DNA of 64,000 nt from Pseudomonas benzenivorans (GTDB lineage: Bacteria > Pseudomonadota > Gammaproteobacteria > Pseudomonadales > Pseudomonadaceae): positions 2,914,001-2,978,000 of the forward strand of contig NZ_CP137892.1 in NCBI RefSeq assembly GCF_033547155.1, in the 5' to 3' direction. Shown here piece by piece: positions 26,203 to 36,794 of this stretch. The position numbers and the translations under genes are program-made. The notes below the pieces were generated by a model that was not told the DNA's origin, made no database searches, and was given only the letters and a program-made list of their open reading frames with translations. Within the stretch, counting starts at the first letter, position 1; each line of letters opens with the position of its first letter.

Positions 26203-27188
26203 GTTACCTCTCCATCCGCGGGCTGCACAAGCGCTACGGTGCCACCCCGATCTTCAGCGACATCCACTGCGAAATCGGCCAGGGCGAGTTCGTCACCCTG
26301 CTCGGCCCCTCCGGCTGCGGCAAGTCCACCCTGCTGCGCTGCATCGCCGGCCTCACCGAGGTGGACGGCGGGCAGATCCTCCTCGGCGGCGAGGACCTGG
26401 TGCCCCTGGCGCCGCAGAAGCGCGGCATCGGCATGGTGTTCCAGAGCTACGCCCTGTTTCCCAACATGACGGTGCGGGGCAACGTCGCCTTCGGCCTGCG
26501 CATGCAGCAGGTGGACAAGGCGCAGAGCCGCCGCCGCGTGGACGAAGCCCTGGAGATGGTCGAACTGGGGGAGTTCGCCGAGCGCTACCCGCACCAGCTC
26601 TCCGGCGGCCAGTGCCAGCGGGTGGCCCTGGCCCGCTCGCTGGTCACCCGTCCGCGCCTGCTGCTGCTCGACGAGCCGTTGTCGGCGCTGGACGCGCGCA
26701 TCCGCAAACACCTGCGCGAGCAGATCCGCAGCATCCAGCAGGAACTGGGCCTGACCACCCTCTTCGTCACCCACGACCAGGAGGAAGCGCTGGTGATGAG
26801 CGACCGCATCTGCCTGATGAACGCCGGCCAGATCGTCCAGAGCGGCGACGCCGAGACCCTCTACACCGCCCCCGTCGATGCCTTCGCCGCCGGCTTCATC
26901 GGCAACTACAACCTGCTCGACGCCAACAGCGCCAGCCGCCTGCTCGGCCGGCCGGTGGCCGGGCGCATCGCCATCCGCCCGGAGGCCATCGTCCTCGGCG
27001 GCCAGGGCGGCATCGAGGCCCAGGTGCGCGGCCACAGCCTGCTCGGCAACGTCATCCGCTACCGGGTCGAGGCCCGCGGCGTGGAGCTGCTGGTGGACGT
27101 GCTCAATCGCTCGGCGGCCGACCTGCACCCCAGCGGCCAGACCGTCGCCCTGAACATCGACGCCCACGCCATCCGCGAGGTGGCCTGA
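26199..27188 (+). CDS. ABC transporter ATP-binding protein
   Basis: 329 residues. Walker A LLGPSGCGKSTLL, Q-loop VFQSYALFPNMTV, signature LSGGQCQRVALARSL, Walker B LLLLDEPLSALDA and switch His in FVTHDQEEAL are all intact. A C-terminal TOBE-like part (residues 240-329) is present, as in PotA/PhnT-type ATPases. Coupled to permease 2 by an ATGA overlap and to the HAD gene by a one-base overlap. Confidence 0.95.
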   Translation: MSYLSIRGLHKRYGATPIFSDIHCEIGQGEFVTLLGPSGCGKSTLLRCIAGLTEVDGGQILLGGEDLVPLAPQKRGIGMVFQSYALFPNMTVRGNVAFGLRMQQVDKAQSRRRVDEALEMVELGEFAERYPHQLSGGQCQRVALARSLVTRPRLLLLDEPLSALDARIRKHLREQIRSIQQELGLTTLFVTHDQEEALVMSDRICLMNAGQIVQSGDAETLYTAPVDAFAAGFIGNYNLLDANSASRLLGRPVAGRIAIRPEAIVLGGQGGIEAQVRGHSLLGNVIRYRVEARGVELLVDVLNRSAADLHPSGQTVALNIDAHAIREVA

Positions 27189-27841
27189 TGGCTCTGGCAA
27201 TCTTCGATTTGGACGAAACCCTGATCGCCGGCGACTGCGCCAGCCTGTGGAGCGCGGAGATGGCCCGGCTCGGCTGGGTCGACGGCGCCAGCTTCCTGGC
27301 CCGCGACCACGAGCTGATGGCGCTGTACGCCGAGGGCCGGCTGGCCATGGAGGACTACATGGCCTTCAGCCTCTCGCCCCTGGTCGGGCGCAGCGTGGCG
27401 AAAGTGGCCCATGTGGTCGAACCCTTCGTCGAGGCTGTGATCGAACCGCTGCTGTACGGCGATGCCGTCGCCTGCCTGGCCCGACACCGTACGGCAGGCG
27501 ACCGCCTGCTGGTGATCTCCGCCTCGGCGCACTTCCTGGTCAGCGCCGTCGCCGCCCGGCTGGGCATCGAAGAGGTGCTGGCCATCGACCTGGAACAGCG
27601 GCACGGCTGCTACAGCGGCCACACCCAGGGCGTGCTGACCTACCGCGAGGGCAAGGTCAGCCGCCTGCAGGCGTGGCTGGAACAGCATGGCGGCGCCCTG
27701 GACGACGCCTGCTTCTACTCCGACTCGCGCAACGACCTGCCGCTGCTGCAACGGGTCGGCCGCCCCCACGCGGTCAACCCCGATCCGCTGCTGCGCATGC
27801 ATGCCGAACGCGCCGGCTGGCCGATACTGAACTGGCGTTAG
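27188..27841 (+). CDS. HAD-IB family phosphatase
   Basis: 217 residues. HAD motif I is FDLDETLIAGDCASLW (nucleophile Asp and acid Asp), motif II is VISASAHFLVSAVA, motif III the Lys in REGKVSRL, and motif IV YSDSRNDLPLL. This is the SerB-like HAD-IB group, which hydrolyses small phosphate monoesters. Being the last gene of the importer operon, it may dephosphorylate the product of the upstream phosphoesterase. Overlaps the ATPase stop by one base. Confidence 0.9.
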   Translation: MALAIFDLDETLIAGDCASLWSAEMARLGWVDGASFLARDHELMALYAEGRLAMEDYMAFSLSPLVGRSVAKVAHVVEPFVEAVIEPLLYGDAVACLARHRTAGDRLLVISASAHFLVSAVAARLGIEEVLAIDLEQRHGCYSGHTQGVLTYREGKVSRLQAWLEQHGGALDDACFYSDSRNDLPLLQRVGRPHAVNPDPLLRMHAERAGWPILNWR

Positions 27842-27928
27842 CGCTTCCCGACGCAGACGGGGATCTGTAACGTGGCGTCCTCGGGCCTACCCGCCCACTT
27901 TACCGATTCCCTGACCGCGGAGCGCTCC

Positions 27929-28339
27929 ATGCCCCAGCTCGATCCCCAACTGGCTCTGGCCCGCCAGGCCGTCCTCGACCACCCGGAGTCCCAGGACTGC
28001 ACCCTCTACCGCCCGGACGAGAACGACCCCGACGCCGAGGAGCGCGACCTGGGCGATGCCAAGGTACTCTTCGCCGGCACTTTCCAGCCACCGGCGGACT
28101 GGGATGCCGCGCAGCGGGACGAGTTCTACGGCGACAGCGCCCCCGAGCTGTTCATGAACGCCGCCCTCGAGTGCGAAGCCAAGCCCGAATCGGCCGCCTA
28201 CTTCACCGCCGAGATCGGCGACTACGTGGCGACCATGCCGGGATTGGGCGAGGTGGTGATGTTCTATGTGCACGACCGCGTGGACGACGAGAACGGACGC
28301 CGCTACGTGCTGCAGCGTGACGACGAGTCGCTGGACTGA
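27929..28339 (+). CDS. Conserved acidic protein of unknown function
   Basis: 136 residues, strongly acidic (RPDENDPDAEERDLGDAK; DRVDDENG; ending RDDESLD), with no membrane segment or known motif. It looks soluble and cytosolic. ATG 27929 follows GGAG by eight bases; a GTG at 27872 in the same frame would add 19 residues. It lies 87 bp after the HAD gene and converges on a LysR gene. I do not recognise a family with a known function. Confidence 0.7.
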   Translation: MPQLDPQLALARQAVLDHPESQDCTLYRPDENDPDAEERDLGDAKVLFAGTFQPPADWDAAQRDEFYGDSAPELFMNAALECEAKPESAAYFTAEIGDYVATMPGLGEVVMFYVHDRVDDENGRRYVLQRDDESLD

Positions 28340-28362
28340 ACCTGGGCCGGCGCAAGCCGCGC

Positions 28363-29286
28363 TCAGCTCAGCGCGGCCTGCGCGAACTCGGCCTGGAACC
28401 ACTCGATAACCGGCTGGAGCAGGCTGCTGTTGCGGTGCTTGCTGGCCAGCAGGTAACCGTGATCACGCCGGACCACCCGGGGTTGCAGCGCCAGCAGCCG
28501 GCCTTCGGCGAGCGGCTGCTGCACCAGCTCCGACCAGCCTAGCGCCAAGCCCTCGCCCTGCAGCGCCGCCCCCAGCAGCAACGGGTAATTGTTGAACTTG
28601 AAGCGTGCCGCATCCGCGACGGGCGCCAGGCCCGCCAGGCTGCACCAGCGGGCCCAGTCGAGCCAGCGCGGGTTGTTCTGATCCATGTGCAGCAGCGGCA
28701 CCCGCGCCAGCACCGCCTCGTCCACGCGACCGGCCAAGCCATGGCGCCGGGCGAAAGCCGGGCTGCAGATGGGGAACACCACCTCCTGAGCGAGCTGCAC
28801 CTCGTTGTGCCGACAACTGCCCAATTGGCCGAAGCGGATGGCGATGTCCGCCTCGGCCATTTCCAGGGCCGACTCGGAGTCCGCCGGGGCAATCTCGAAG
28901 CGGTAACGGGGAAACGCCTGCTGCAAGGCGCCCATCCGGGGCAGCAGCCAGGCATGGGCAAAACCGAAATTGGCGGCGATCGACAGGCTCGGCTCGACGG
29001 CCTGGGCCTCGTCACGCAGTTTTGCCACCGCCGTATTGATGCTCGCCAGCGCGCCGGCCAGCTCGCCGTAGAGGAAACGGCCCTGTTCGGTGGGCGTCAG
29101 CCTGTTGCCGGAACGGTCGAACAACACCCGCCCGATGCTGTCCTCCAGCACGCGGATGCGCTGTGAAATCACCGGCTGCGTGGTGCCCTGCTCCTGAGCG
29201 GCGGCCGTCATGGAGCCCAGGCGATAGGACGCCTCGAACGCGACCAAGGCTTTCATCGAAGGGGGATGGTTGCGCTCGGTTCCCAT
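28363..29286 (-). CDS. LysR family transcriptional regulator (GcvA-like)
   Basis: 307 residues. N-terminal HTH: ALVAFEASYRLGSMTAAAQEQGTTQPVISQRIRVLE, followed by a GcvA-type effector domain (FGFAHAWLLPRMGALQQAFP; ADIAIRFGQLG; LLHMDQNNPRWLDWARW). Start at 29286; an in-frame start at 29340 would add 18 residues. No clear ribosome-binding site. Divergent, across 828 bp, from the oxygenase pair at 30115-31826, which it probably regulates; a T-N11-A site lies in the gap. Confidence 0.88.
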   Translation of the reverse strand: MGTERNHPPSMKALVAFEASYRLGSMTAAAQEQGTTQPVISQRIRVLEDSIGRVLFDRSGNRLTPTEQGRFLYGELAGALASINTAVAKLRDEAQAVEPSLSIAANFGFAHAWLLPRMGALQQAFPRYRFEIAPADSESALEMAEADIAIRFGQLGSCRHNEVQLAQEVVFPICSPAFARRHGLAGRVDEAVLARVPLLHMDQNNPRWLDWARWCSLAGLAPVADAARFKFNNYPLLLGAALQGEGLALGWSELVQQPLAEGRLLALQPRVVRRDHGYLLASKHRNSSLLQPVIEWFQAEFAQAALS

Positions 29287-30114
29287 AAGAGTTCTGCTTA
29301 CCTCGGCTACAAGAGAAAAGGTCTGTGCAGCCCGCAGCAAAGATGCTTATCCTAGGCGGCGCAACGGCTGCGGACGCACGTAGCATCGCGTCCGGCAGAT
29401 CGTGGCACACTCATGCGGCTCGATCCAAGCGACGCCTCGTCAGCCCGATCGAGCTGCACAGCAAAAATAAAAACAAGGGTCACCCGTATATGGCATTAGC
29501 CAAACTCTTCAAGCTGACGCTGGGCAACCGGCGCATACCTCACGCCGCCCCCAAGGCGCGACTCGACTCGATGGCCAGAACGGCCACGCCCGGCCCAGCG
29601 CCTGCCCGCCAGTCACGGGAAATCCCGGTCCACCGCTGGCTGACCCCGCCGCTGGTCTAGATCGCGCACCAGCGCGGGACGGCAGCGACCACCCCGGGCC
29701 TCGGCCAGGGCCGAGGCGCTGAGCCCCGCATCCCGCCGCGAAGGCTGGCTCCCTGCAAGGCAGCCAGCCGATGCCCAGCACGACTCGATCCGGAGCGCCG
29801 CTGCCGTTTCGACGCCCCTCTCGGGCGCCTGCTCGCACCACGCTCCGCCGCCACCGCCGAGCGACTTCTCCGCCCCCAGCCCATGCCTCAACGCTCGGGG
29901 TCCAAGGGATCAGTGCATAAATTTTCTGCATGCCTGGGCATCAACTTATGGCCCAGTGCCGGATTCCGGCCGGGTGAGTACCATGCGCCGAAGACACCAG
30001 GGAACACATACCGGGCAAGCCTCCCGACCGGGCCAATAGCCCGGCCAGTCGTGGTGCCGCACCACCCGCGACCAGCCCCCGTCCGCCCACTGTCCTGCAG
30101 CATGGAGTGAGCCT
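29287..30114. other. Long intergenic region with LysR-type site and a doubtful short frame
   Basis: 828 bp without a convincing gene. CAT-AAATTTTCTGC-ATG at 29916-29932 fits the LysR T-N11-A box and is an AT-rich island in GC-rich DNA, 183 bp before the oxygenase start. A 56-codon frame at 29490-29660 (starts MALAKLFKLTLGNRRIP) has basic composition but no ribosome-binding site of note. The stretch 29700-29880 is very GC-rich with small inverted repeats (for example GGCTGGCT/AGCCAGCC near 29750) and no open gene. Its length is unusual beside the compact neighbours. Confidence 0.5.
29490..29660 (+). CDS. Possible small basic protein
   Basis: 56 residues, rich in Arg, Ala and Pro (PHAAPKARLDSMARTATPGP), no membrane segment, no known family. 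It could be a chance frame. The only support is the ATG in a region with a GGG eight bases upstream and codon use compatible with the genome. Confidence 0.2.
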   Translation: MALAKLFKLTLGNRRIPHAAPKARLDSMARTATPGPAPARQSREIPVHRWLTPPLV

Positions 30115-31242
30115 GTGAATACGATCGAGTTCATCTTCGAACAGACCCGCCCGGCGGTCCACGTCCGCCTCCGCGGCGAGCTAACCGAACTGCCTGCGCT
30201 GTGGCTGCGCGAACGCACCCAGGACCCGCTGCAGCTCGACAGCAAGACCCAGCAGCGGCTGTTCGACTCCCACGCGATCGACCCGGACATCGTCTTGCGC
30301 TCGGTCGAACCCATCACCGCGACACAAGCCTGGCTCGAGTTCAGCGATGGCCATCGCAGCCTGTACGACTGCTCGCGCCTGGGTGCGGAGCTGTCCCAGG
30401 ACGACGGTTTACCGACCGCCATCGCCTGGGACAGCTCGCTCGACCAGGCCGCGATGCGCTTCCACTGGCCTGACATGGCCGCGCCTACTGGCTTTCTCGC
30501 GGCCCTCGAGACCTACCTGAAACACGGCTTCATCATCCTGACGGGAGTCCCCACCGCCTCCGAAAGCATCCTCGAAGTGGCCAGCAAGTTCGGTTACCTC
30601 AAGGAAACCAATTTCGGGCGCTACTTCGAGGTCTACTCCCGGCCCGACGCCAACGATCTGGCCTACACCGGCGTGCACCTGGGCCCCCATACCGACAATC
30701 CCTATCGCGATCCGGTGCCGGGCATACAGCTGCTGCACTGCCTGATCAATGAGACCTCCGGCGGCCTGTCGACCCTGGTGGACAGTGTTCGCGTGGTCAG
30801 TGAGCTGGCCGCGACAGACCCCGAAGGCTATCGCCTGCTCAAGGACACCGCGGTCAAGTTCCGTTTCATCGACCGGGGCACCGAGCTCGTCAGTCACAAG
30901 CCGATCATCAAGACCGATGCGCAGGGCCGCACGCTGGGCGTGCACTACAGCCCGCGCCTCGATGGCCTGCCGCTGATTCCTGTCGAGCACATGAAGGCCT
31001 TTCACCGGGCACGCCAGCGCCTCGGTCAGCTGTTCTGCGATCCGGCCTACGAGATCCGCTTTCCCCTGCGAGCCGGCGAACTGATGCTGTTCGATAACAG
31101 CCGGGTTCTGCACGGTCGTACCGGCTTCGATCACTCCGAGGGCCGCCGGCACCTGCAAGGCTGCTACATCGACCTAGATGGCCCGCGCGAGCGCTACGCC
31201 AGCCTCCACCTCCAGCCAGAAACCGAAAAGGACGCAGCCTGA
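30115..31242 (+). CDS. 2-oxoglutarate/Fe(II) oxygenase, gamma-butyrobetaine hydroxylase family (TmpA-like)
   Basis: 375 residues. The N-terminal 100 residues match the GBBH-like N domain (LPALWLRERTQ; WLEFSDGHRSLYDCSRL), but the zinc-binding cysteines of animal and bacterial GBBH are missing. The TauD-like core has the iron ligands His192 and Asp194 (GPHTDNPYRDPVPG) and His333 (NSRVLHGRTGF), and the 2-oxoglutarate Arg345 (RRHLQGCYID). Start is GTG 30115 with GGAG eight bases upstream. It overlaps the HD-domain gene by one base. That pairing is that of TmpA/TmpB and PhnY*/PhnZ, where the first enzyme hydroxylates the carbon next to phosphorus. Substrate here is inferred. Confidence 0.85.
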   Translation: MNTIEFIFEQTRPAVHVRLRGELTELPALWLRERTQDPLQLDSKTQQRLFDSHAIDPDIVLRSVEPITATQAWLEFSDGHRSLYDCSRLGAELSQDDGLPTAIAWDSSLDQAAMRFHWPDMAAPTGFLAALETYLKHGFIILTGVPTASESILEVASKFGYLKETNFGRYFEVYSRPDANDLAYTGVHLGPHTDNPYRDPVPGIQLLHCLINETSGGLSTLVDSVRVVSELAATDPEGYRLLKDTAVKFRFIDRGTELVSHKPIIKTDAQGRTLGVHYSPRLDGLPLIPVEHMKAFHRARQRLGQLFCDPAYEIRFPLRAGELMLFDNSRVLHGRTGFDHSEGRRHLQGCYIDLDGPRERYASLHLQPETEKDAA

Positions 31243-31826
31243 TGCACAGCGTGAACTTCACTCAGATGAAAGACGGCACGCGCGAGGAGTACCACTTCCT
31301 CGAGCGCCTGGAAAACGAGTTCAACCAGAACCTGCCGGAGCGCATTCTCAAGGCCCTGGCCGCACTGGAGCACAGCCTGAGCGGCTACCGGGTGAGCCGC
31401 TTGCAGCACTCGCTGCAGAGCGCGGCCCGGGCCGAGGCCGACGGGGCCGACGAGGACATGATCGTCGGTGCCCTGATCCATGACATCGGCGATGACCTGG
31501 CCCCCTACAACCACTCGCAACTGGCGGCGGCAGTCATCCGGCCCTATGTGCGTGGCGAGGTCACCTGGGTGCTGCATCACCATGGCCTGTTCCAGAACTA
31601 CTACTACGCGCACCACTTCGGCGGCGATCGCCACGAGCGCGACAGGTACCAGGATCACCCGGCCTACCAGCTGTGTGTGGATTTCTGCGAGAAGTGGGAC
31701 CAGGCGTCGTTCGACCCCAGCTACCCGACCCCGGACCTGGAATACTTCCGGCCTATGGTCCAGCGCGTCTTCAGCCGCAAACCCTTCGACCCTGCGGTGA
31801 TAGGCGAAGAATATTCGCTGGTGTGA
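31242..31826 (+). CDS. HD-domain oxygenase, PhnZ/TmpB-like
   Basis: 194 residues. HD-fold metal ligands are visible: His56 (RLQHSLQSA), His80-Asp81 (GALIHDIGDDLAPYNHSQ), His91, His112-114 (WVLHHHGLFQNYYY) and Asp153 (CEKWDQASF). Enzymes of this fold with a mixed-valence di-iron centre cleave the C-P bond of alpha-hydroxyphosphonates (PhnZ, TmpB), releasing phosphate. The gene starts on the stop codon of the 2-oxoglutarate oxygenase gene. The Y-x2-E lid of PhnZ is not conserved at the same positions: Tyr49 stands seven residues before His56. A different substrate is therefore possible. Confidence 0.82.
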   Translation: MHSVNFTQMKDGTREEYHFLERLENEFNQNLPERILKALAALEHSLSGYRVSRLQHSLQSAARAEADGADEDMIVGALIHDIGDDLAPYNHSQLAAAVIRPYVRGEVTWVLHHHGLFQNYYYAHHFGGDRHERDRYQDHPAYQLCVDFCEKWDQASFDPSYPTPDLEYFRPMVQRVFSRKPFDPAVIGEEYSLV

Positions 31827-31867
31827 ATGCCCCGGGGCCTAGGCGGCCCGCTCGCTGGCGCCGCGAC

Positions 31868-32841
31868 TCAGCGCTGCGCCGCAGCGTCGCGATCCGCCGG
31901 GCTCAGGGCGCAGCAGACGCGCCCGCGTCCCTGCTTCTTGGCCCGATAGAGCTGAGCATCGGCCAGGGCAATGAGCGCTTCGCAGCTGTCGCTCGAGTCC
32001 GCCCCCAGCACGGCCACGCCGATGCTGATAGTCACCACTGGGGCGACATGGGAGTCGAGGTGTTCCAGATTGAGCCGGCGCACCGCATCCACCAGCCTTT
32101 GCGCGATGACGCGTGCACCCGCCTCGTCCGTTTCCGGCAGCAGGAAGACAAACTCCTCACCGCCGTAGCGCGCCACCAGGTCGCCGGGGCGGCTCATGCT
32201 CGCCCTCAGCAACGACGCGAGCTGACGCAGGCACTCGTCACCGGCCTGATGACCATAACGATCGTTGTAAGGCTTGAAGAAGTCGACATCGATCATCAAC
32301 AGCGCCAGCGGGCTGCCGCTGCGGCGGCAACGGCGGAACTCCAGCTCCAGCCGCTCCTCGAACTGGCGACGATTGGCGATGCCGGTCAGGCCGTCGACGA
32401 AGGCCATCTCGCGCAGGCGATCGGTCTGAAACTTCAGCGCCAGGTGGACATTGACCCGATTGCGCAAGGTCAGCGGGTTGAAGGGCTTGCTGACGAAGTC
32501 GACTCCACCGGCGGCCCAGCAGGCGGTCTCCTCGTCCAGGGACTCACGCGCGGTGACGAAGATCACCGGGATCGCCTGGGCCTCCGGCAGCTTCTTCAGG
32601 CGCCGACACAGCTCCCGCCCGTCCATACCCGGCATCATGACATCCAGCAGAATCAGGTCCGGTACCGAGCTGGCGCACATGTCCAGGGCCTGCTCGCCGC
32701 TGGTGGCCATGAACACCTCATGCTCGGCGGAAAACAGCTGGTGGATCAACCGGACGAAGACCGGCTCGTCATCGACCACCAACAGGCGTGCGCGTCGACC
32801 ACCAAGATCATAAGGGCCTGGCCCGATGCCGTAGTTTGCAG

Positions 32842-32845
<4 letters not shown>
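31868..32845 (-). CDS. Response regulator with GGDEF diguanylate cyclase domain
   Basis: 325 residues. Receiver domain at 20-135 with Asp25-Asp26, phosphoacceptor Asp68 (DLILLDVMMPGMDG) and Lys in SKPFNPLTL. GGDEF domain at 150-310 with the active-site GGEEF at 228-232 and, exactly five residues before it, RPGD, the inhibitory I-site. It should make cyclic di-GMP when phosphorylated, with product inhibition. ATG 32845 overlaps the stop of the upstream membrane protein gene (ATGA) and follows GGAGAGGG, so the two products are made together. Confidence 0.94.
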
Positions 32846-35901
<3,056 letters not shown>

Positions 35902-36346
35902 TCACTCGCTCCTTCGACTCAGATGACGCAGGGTGCACTGGAAGTCGCCCCTGGCGGGCGAGCACCTTAGCGTCGGCCCCGGGACAGGCCGCATGCTGCC
36001 TGCAGATCGCTCGAACCACAAGCTGCCAGTGCGCCGCAAGCCCGCCAGGCGCCCCCTGCGCAGGCCATCGCCAGGGCGGCCTACCCCATTGAAGGTAGCC
36101 GATTGCCCGCCATCACGCGCGCCGCCAGGCGAAGCCATGGGGCAGCGTGCTGCAGGTGGCCGGCAAAATCGACGCCGCGGACGGCGCGCAACAAGCGCCG
36201 CCGCTCTTGTGGAGCCTGGGCGCTTGCGCGGAGGGGGTATGGAGAAAGACCGCCGGGACGGTGTGATGGCCAGCCCGGCGGGATGAGTGCCCTGGGGGCA
36301 CTCGCTGCGCTGCCGTGGGTCACGGCCGGCGCGGCAGCAAGGCGAA
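35902..36346. other. 445-bp gap without a recognisable gene
   Basis: No reading frame here has a start with a ribosome-binding site or family similarity. A hairpin AGTGCC-CTG-GGGGCACT type repeat at 36286-36304 lies downstream of ridA without a T tract and could end that transcript weakly. The promoter of the sensor gene (GTG 35901) should lie in the left part, but no convincing -35/-10 pair was found. Confidence 0.5.
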
Positions 36347-36718
36347 TCAGGCGGCCGCGTAGACCACCAGTTCCACCAGCATTTCCTCGCGCGCCAGGCC
36401 GGCGATGACCATGGCGGCACGATTCGGGTAAGGCGCCTGGAAGTATTCGGCGTAGAGCGCATTGACCGTGGCCAGGTAGCTGCGGTCGGTGACGTAGATC
36501 AGCACCTGGGTCACGGCGTCCAGACCCAGCCCCGCGCATTCGAGGGTGTGCTTGAGGTTGTCCAGGGTCTGCCGGGTCTGCGCCTCGATGCCGCCGGGCA
36601 CCACCTGGCCCTGGGCGTCGATGGGGATCTGCGCGGTGTACAGGGTGCCGTTGCCGATCACCGCCCACTCCAGCGGGGCCTTGGACGGAAACAGCTGGGT
36701 CTTCACGGCCTGTTTCAT
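36347..36718 (-). CDS. RidA family reactive-intermediate deaminase
   Basis: 123 residues, a single RidA (YjgF/YER057c/UK114) domain. Family members hydrolyse imines and enamines formed by amino-acid metabolism. Typical segments are YTAQIPIDAQGQVVPGGI, QTRQTLDNLKHTLECAGLG, VLIYVTDRSYLATVNALYAEYF and PNRAAMVIAGLARE; the last has Ala-Ala-Met before the usual Val, and the family Arg is present at PNRAAM. The C-terminal Glu region reads EEMLVELVVYAAA. AGGAG lies before ATG 36718. Last gene behind the BCCT transporter, after a partial terminator. The imine substrate is presumably made by the neighbouring pathway. Confidence 0.9.
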   Translation of the reverse strand: MKQAVKTQLFPSKAPLEWAVIGNGTLYTAQIPIDAQGQVVPGGIEAQTRQTLDNLKHTLECAGLGLDAVTQVLIYVTDRSYLATVNALYAEYFQAPYPNRAAMVIAGLAREEMLVELVVYAAA

Positions 36719-36742
36719 GACGTGCTCCTGGTTCGAGAGAGG

Positions 36743-36778
36743 AATAAAAAAGAGGGAGGCGGCTTGCGCCACGCTCCC
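36743..36778 (-). terminator. Intrinsic terminator or attenuator between BCCT and ridA genes
   Basis: On the minus strand GGGAGCGTGGCGCAAGCC continues into GCCTCCC, giving a stem with one bulged C and a GCAA tetraloop, followed by TCTTTTTTATT. It lies 17 bases after the BCCT stop, so ridA at 36718 is reached by read-through or by its own promoter. Confidence 0.7.
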
Positions 36779-36794
36779 CCAAAAGTTGCGGGGA

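Noticed and set aside
35902..36462. Minus-strand open frames between the sensor gene and ridA
   Set aside because: The products are Arg/Pro/Ser-rich, lack ribosome-binding sites and overlap ridA in another frame.
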